NCBI GenBank assembly: GCA_003254925.1
Contig: QANZ01014325.1
Span: forward strand, 22,435 to 86,434
From: Chamaecrista fasciculata
Lineage: Eukaryota; Streptophyta; Magnoliopsida; Fabales; Fabaceae
Direction: 5' to 3'
DNA: 64,000 bases
The position numbers and the translations under genes are program-made. The notes beneath the pieces were generated by a model that was not told the origin of the DNA, ran no database searches, and saw nothing but the letters and a program-made list of their open reading frames with translations. Of the stretch, positions 59,901-64,000 are shown one piece after another (the first letter of the stretch is position 1; each line of letters begins with the position of its first letter).

Positions 59901-62900
59901 TCACCTAGTACTGCCCACGCCAATCAAGTCCTGACAATGTCTGAACTTGGTCACCGGGATCGCCTTGGTCATCATATCTGCTGGATTTTCATGTGTAGAT
60001 ACCTTCTTCACACTAACAACCCCCTGTGATACGATGTCTCGAACAAAGTGATGTCTGACGTCTATATGCTTCTTTCTTTCATGGTACATCTGGTTCTTCG
60101 TAAGGTGAATGGCACTCTGACTATCACAGTACACTGATGTACTCTCCTGAGTCAAACCAAGATCGCCCACTAAACCCCGTAGCCATATCGCTTCCTTCAC
60201 AGCCTCTGTGATTGCCATGTACTCCGCCTCCGTAGTTGACAATGCAACAACATGTTGCAAGGTCGCCTTCCAGCTAATACAACTCCCACAGAATGTGAAG
60301 ACATATTCCGTCAACGATCGCCTTTTATCCAGATCCCCTGCGTAGTCTGAATCCACATAGCCAACTACTGATCGCCTTGAAGGCGATCGCTCCAAGCTAG
60401 CTCTGTCGAAGGTCAGTCCAACCTCCGTCGTACCCTTCAGATACCTCAACAACCATTTCACTGCTCGCCAATGCTCTTCCCCTGGGTTCGCCATATACCT
60501 GCTCACTACACTGACTGCATGTGAAATATCTGGGCGAGTGCAAACCATGGCGTACATAACACTGCCCACAGCATTTGAGTATGGAACCTTTGACATCTGC
60601 TCCTTCTCCTCTGCTGTTTTCGGCGAAAGATCCGATGATAGCCTGAAATGAGAGGCAAATGGGACAGAGACAGGCTTGGCGGTCGCCATGTTGAACCTGT
60701 GTAACACCTTTTCAATATATGACCGCTGTGAGAGCACTGTCTTCCCAACACGTCTATCACGTGTTATTTCCATCCCGAGTATCTTCCTCGCCCCTCCAAG
60801 ATCCTTCATATCAAACTCCTTGCCGAGCTGCTTCTTTAACTTGTTGACAGCCGACATGCTCTTAGCAGCAATAAGCATGTCATCAACATACAACAGCAAA
60901 TAAACCGAATCCTCGTCAAGCTTTCCATGATACACACAACTATCATAGGCGCTCCTCGTGAAGCCATTATGAACCATGAATGCATCAAACCGCTTGTACC
61001 ATTGCCTGGGCGACTGCTTCAGTCCATACAAAGATTTCTTCAGTAAACAAACTTGGTCCTCCTTACCGGGTACTACAAAACCCTCTGGCTGACTCATGTA
61101 GATTTCCTCCTCCAACTCGCCATGCAAGAAAGCCGTTTTCACGTCTAATTGCTCCAGCTCATAGTTCAGAAGAGTAACCAAGGCAAGCAATGCCCTGATG
61201 GAACTATGCTTCACCACAGGAGAGAACACCTCGTTGTAATCGATCCCTTCCCTCTGTGTAAAACCCTTTGCCACCAGCCTTGCCTTAAATCTAGGCGGTT
61301 CAACCCCTGGATTTCCTTCCTTTTTCTTAAAGACCCACTTGCAACCTACTAACTTCTTCCCCTTTGGCAATGGGGCTAACGCCCACGTCTGATTCTTGTG
61401 AAGAGATTCAATCTCTTCCCCCATAGCACCGATCCACTCATCTGCTTCTGAACCTGAAATAGCCTCATTGAAGCTACTTGGCTCATCTACATCGATTATC
61501 TCTGCAACTGATAAGGCGAACTCCACCAGATTGGCATACCCTACAAGGTTGCCATCAACAACGTTCGCATATCTCTGTGGCAGCTTAGACTGTCTCCTCT
61601 GCCTCCCTGCTGCAATGCTATAGCCTTGTTGCTGTTCCTGTGCCTCTGAGACCTCAGTGTTATGAGAAAGATCTCGCACCTGCTCCTCTTCAGTGGTACT
61701 GGGCTGGGCGGTCGGAGCGTTATCAAGTACTAGCTCCATTTGGTTCCCCACACCGTGATCTATCTTGGCTATCGCCTTTTCCTCTTGCTTGTCCAACGAA
61801 GCAAACTCATTGAAAGTTACATCCCTGCTGATCATTAGCCCTGGAGACTTAGGATCTGTGCACCACAACCTGTATCCTTTAACTCCAGCCTCATATCCTA
61901 GAAATATGCATTTTCTTGCCCTCGGCTCAAGCTTGCCATCCTTCACATGAGCATATGCAGGGCACCCAAACACTCTCAAGTGCTTGTAACCAGCAGGCGA
62001 ACCGGACCATACCTCAAGAGGAGTTTTGTTCCCGATTGCCATGGATGGCGATCTATTAACCAAATAACACGCAGTACAGATCGCCTCAGCCCAAAAGTCC
62101 TTGCTCACACCAGCATGTGAGAGCATGCTCCGTGCTCTGTCACAGAGCGTCCTGTTCATTCGTTCTGCAACCCCATTCTGTTGCGGCGTTCCTGTGCATG
62201 TGCGGTGTCTCACAATGCCTTCCTTGCTGCAGAACTCATTGAACTCCTTGTTGCAGTACTCCAACCCATTATCAGTCCTAAGGCACTTCACTTTCCTCTC
62301 GGTTTGCTTCTCAACCATTGCCTTCCACTTGATAAATGTTGGAAACGCCTCATCCTTCGACTTAAGTATGTACACCCATACCATTCTGGAATAATCATCA
62401 ATCAGTGTCATGTAAAACCGGCCGCCGCTCTTAGAAAGAACCCTGTTGGGACCCCATAGGTCGGAATGGATGTAATCCAACCTATCCTTGGTCGTGTGCA
62501 CTCCCTCCTTGCTGAACTTTACTCTCGTCTGCTTTCCAAACACACAGTGTTCACAGAATTTCAAGGGATGCCCCTTGTACCCATCCAGTAAGTTCTGCTT
62601 CTTTAGAAGTGTCAGTCCCTTGTCACTCATGTGACCGAGCCTCAAATGCCATAACTGACTCTGATTATGATCTCGCCTTGAGGTGCATGTCTCGCCACTG
62701 TCCGAGGTGCTATCCTCACTTGCTCCAGAATCATCACTCGCCTCAGTGTTCGCTGAGGCAACAGCCGCCTCACCCATAATCACAGTCCCCTGAAGATAAT
62801 ATAGTCGGGCGCTCAGCTTCCCCTTCATCAGTGTCATCGAGCCCTTTCCAACTTTAAGAGTTCCACCTTCGGCGTGGACCTTGTAACCTTGATCATCTAA

Positions 62901-63974
62901 GGTTGATAAGGAAATGAGATTTCTCTTCATCTGAGGAACATGCCAACACTCCATACTTCTCACGACCCCGTCGAACATCTTGATTCTGATGTGACCGATC
63001 CCCTCTATCGCCAACGAAATATTATTTCCGAGATAGACCGTTCCACGCATCTGGTTATACGAAGAAAACCATCTCCTGTGTGGACTCATGTGAAACGTCG
63101 CACCACTATCAAGAATCCAAGAGTTTGGTCCATGTTGTACACCCACAGACCACACCTCTCCCATACATTCGCCATTGTCAGAAGTACCACAAGTATCAAC
63201 AACATTCGCTGAATTTTCTTCATGCGACTTCCCCTTCTTCCCTTTCAACTTTGGACAATCCTTCTTAAAGTGACCCTGCTCACCACACTTGAAGCAACTT
63301 GCTTTCTTCGCCTTTGACTTAGACTTTGACCTCGATCGCCCTTTGGACTTACGTGAGTCCTTCCCCTGTGCTCTTCCCCTTGTCACCAATCCCTCGCCCT
63401 CTGCTCGATCGCCTGGAAGGTGCTTCTTCAACTCCTTTGACTTTAACGCACTGCTAATGTCATCCAGTGAGATATTGTCCCTCCCATACAGCATCGAATC
63501 CACAAAGGTCTCGTATGACGGCGGCAAAGAACATAACACAATAAGGGCCTGATCCTCGTCATCAATCTTTACCTCTACATTCTTCAGGTCCATAATTATC
63601 GAATTGAACTCGTCCAGGTGAGACTTGATTGGCGTACCCTCGTTCATCCTCAAATTGTAAAGCCTCTTCTTCAGGTAAAGGCGGTTGGTCAGCGATTTCG
63701 CCGAGTACAGTTCCTCCAGCTTTGTCCACGCCTTCGCCGCCGTTTCCTCGTTGGCAATCTCCCGTAGAACGCTGTCTGTAACACTCATGAATAACGCACT
63801 CAACGCCTTCTGCCTCTGTGCCTTCCTTTCTTCTTCCTTCACCGAATCGGCAAATTTTTCTTCTATTGCTTGCCATAAGTCTTGAAGAACCAATGCGGAT
63901 TGCATTCTTATCTTCCAAAGACTAAAGTTTCCTCCATCGAACTTCTCGACCTCATACTTTGTCGACGAACCCAT
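59901..63974 (-). CDS. copia gag-pol polyprotein, intact, 1357 aa
   Basis: This polyprotein performs all steps of retrotransposition. Domains in order: Gag (about 1-220) with the [13 protein letters not shown] start typical of the UBN2/Retrotran_gag_2 type; CCHC knuckle C227-C230-H235-C240; aspartic protease with D289-S290-G291; integrase zinc site H443, H448, C474, C477; integrase core D505, D568, E604; reverse transcriptase with YVDD at 1029-1032; and RNase H with D1208, the STTEAEY motif near 1246 and D1284. All catalytic residues that I can place are present and there is no stop or frameshift. Gag and Pol share one frame, as in Tork-type elements. The ATG at 63974 is followed by the usual [14 protein letters not shown] start. 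The protein probably acts in cytoplasmic particles and, for integrase, in the nucleus. Confidence 0.97.
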   Translation of the reverse strand: MGSSTKYEVEKFDGGNFSLWKIRMQSALVLQDLWQAIEEKFADSVKEEERKAQRQKALSALFMSVTDSVLREIANEETAAKAWTKLEELYSAKSLTNRLYLKKRLYNLRMNEGTPIKSHLDEFNSIIMDLKNVEVKIDDEDQALIVLCSLPPSYETFVDSMLYGRDNISLDDISSALKSKELKKHLPGDRAEGEGLVTRGRAQGKDSRKSKGRSRSKSKSKAKKASCFKCGEQGHFKKDCPKLKGKKGKSHEENSANVVDTCGTSDNGECMGEVWSVGVQHGPNSWILDSGATFHMSPHRRWFSSYNQMRGTVYLGNNISLAIEGIGHIRIKMFDGVVRSMECWHVPQMKRNLISLSTLDDQGYKVHAEGGTLKVGKGSMTLMKGKLSARLYYLQGTVIMGEAAVASANTEASDDSGASEDSTSDSGETCTSRRDHNQSQLWHLRLGHMSDKGLTLLKKQNLLDGYKGHPLKFCEHCVFGKQTRVKFSKEGVHTTKDRLDYIHSDLWGPNRVLSKSGGRFYMTLIDDYSRMVWVYILKSKDEAFPTFIKWKAMVEKQTERKVKCLRTDNGLEYCNKEFNEFCSKEGIVRHRTCTGTPQQNGVAERMNRTLCDRARSMLSHAGVSKDFWAEAICTACYLVNRSPSMAIGNKTPLEVWSGSPAGYKHLRVFGCPAYAHVKDGKLEPRARKCIFLGYEAGVKGYRLWCTDPKSPGLMISRDVTFNEFASLDKQEEKAIAKIDHGVGNQMELVLDNAPTAQPSTTEEEQVRDLSHNTEVSEAQEQQQGYSIAAGRQRRQSKLPQRYANVVDGNLVGYANLVEFALSVAEIIDVDEPSSFNEAISGSEADEWIGAMGEEIESLHKNQTWALAPLPKGKKLVGCKWVFKKKEGNPGVEPPRFKARLVAKGFTQREGIDYNEVFSPVVKHSSIRALLALVTLLNYELEQLDVKTAFLHGELEEEIYMSQPEGFVVPGKEDQVCLLKKSLYGLKQSPRQWYKRFDAFMVHNGFTRSAYDSCVYHGKLDEDSVYLLLYVDDMLIAAKSMSAVNKLKKQLGKEFDMKDLGGARKILGMEITRDRRVGKTVLSQRSYIEKVLHRFNMATAKPVSVPFASHFRLSSDLSPKTAEEKEQMSKVPYSNAVGSVMYAMVCTRPDISHAVSVVSRYMANPGEEHWRAVKWLLRYLKGTTEVGLTFDRASLERSPSRRSVVGYVDSDYAGDLDKRRSLTEYVFTFCGSCISWKATLQHVVALSTTEAEYMAITEAVKEAIWLRGLVGDLGLTQESTSVYCDSQSAIHLTKNQMYHERKKHIDVRHHFVRDIVSQGVVSVKKVSTHENPADMMTKAIPVTKFRHCQDLIGVGSTR

Positions 63975-64000
63975 CGAACCCGATCTATGAAAAAATTCAC

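Larger units (their letters stand above)
59407..64000 (-). mobile_element. Ty1/copia LTR retrotransposon, Tork/Tnt1-like, one LTR and full ORF
   Basis: The element runs on the minus strand and leaves the window at its 5' side. It has a 3' LTR (59407-59822), a polypurine tract and one uninterrupted gag-pol frame. The order PR-IN-RT-RH identifies copia. It lies in an intron of the bHLH gene in the opposite orientation. An unbroken frame suggests a young copy. The primer binding site and 5' LTR are not visible. Confidence 0.96.

Overview
The window is nuclear DNA of a flowering plant, most likely a eudicot. It is strongly AT-rich, the genes are split by GT-AG introns, and the dispersed repeats are plant types (Ty1/copia, Ty3/gypsy solo LTR, hAT, Mutator-like foldback elements, tRNA-derived SINEs, LINE relic). 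The species cannot be named from the sequence. There is an assembly gap of 27 N at 34359-34385 and a single N at 6845.

Four host genes can be supported. (1) A RING-H2 E3 ligase gene on the minus strand, 4253 to 2046, rebuilt here as three exons (263 aa). (2) A GH3 acyl-acid-amido synthetase gene on the minus strand, 13934 to 11491, three exons (599 aa), closest to the Arabidopsis GH3.5/GH3.6 auxin-conjugating type. (3) A WD40 gene of the WDR25/PRP17-like type on the minus strand, 40742 to 36520, four exons (427 aa). (4) The 5' part of an atypical bHLH transcription factor gene (bHLH112/bHLH123-like) on the plus strand from 56697. Its four visible exons stop inside the HLH domain, because the next intron carries an intact antisense copia retrotransposon (59407 to beyond 64000).

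The rest is a repeat landscape. Two non-autonomous hAT elements have exact 8-bp target duplications (5332-6795, which keeps a BED zinc-finger exon, and 54021-54626). A 1372-bp gypsy solo LTR has a CTGAG duplication (24617-25988), and a 261-bp solo LTR has a GAAAT duplication (54759-55019). At least four SINEs of about 175-190 bp have long target duplications. There is also a decayed LINE and a possible CACTA end. The most striking class is a set of foldback elements beginning GG and ending CC, with 9-bp target duplications, which fits the Mutator superfamily. Families with unrelated sequence have arms built from blocks repeating every 29-32 bp. One of them (42584-43741) holds a GC-rich insert with a 175-codon open frame, like a Pack-MULE.

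Layout: 0-1.2 kb foldback arm and LINE relic; 1.7-4.3 kb RING gene with a MITE in its 3' flank; 5.3-6.8 kb hAT; 11.5-13.9 kb GH3; 14-26 kb repeats and the gypsy solo LTR; 26-36.5 kb AT-rich and gene-free; 36.5-40.7 kb WD40 gene; 41.7-55.1 kb SINEs and foldback elements, including a nested cluster at 53.7-55.1 kb; 56.5-64 kb bHLH gene and copia. The four genes do not form a pathway or cluster; they are ordinary neighbours in a repeat-rich chromosome arm.
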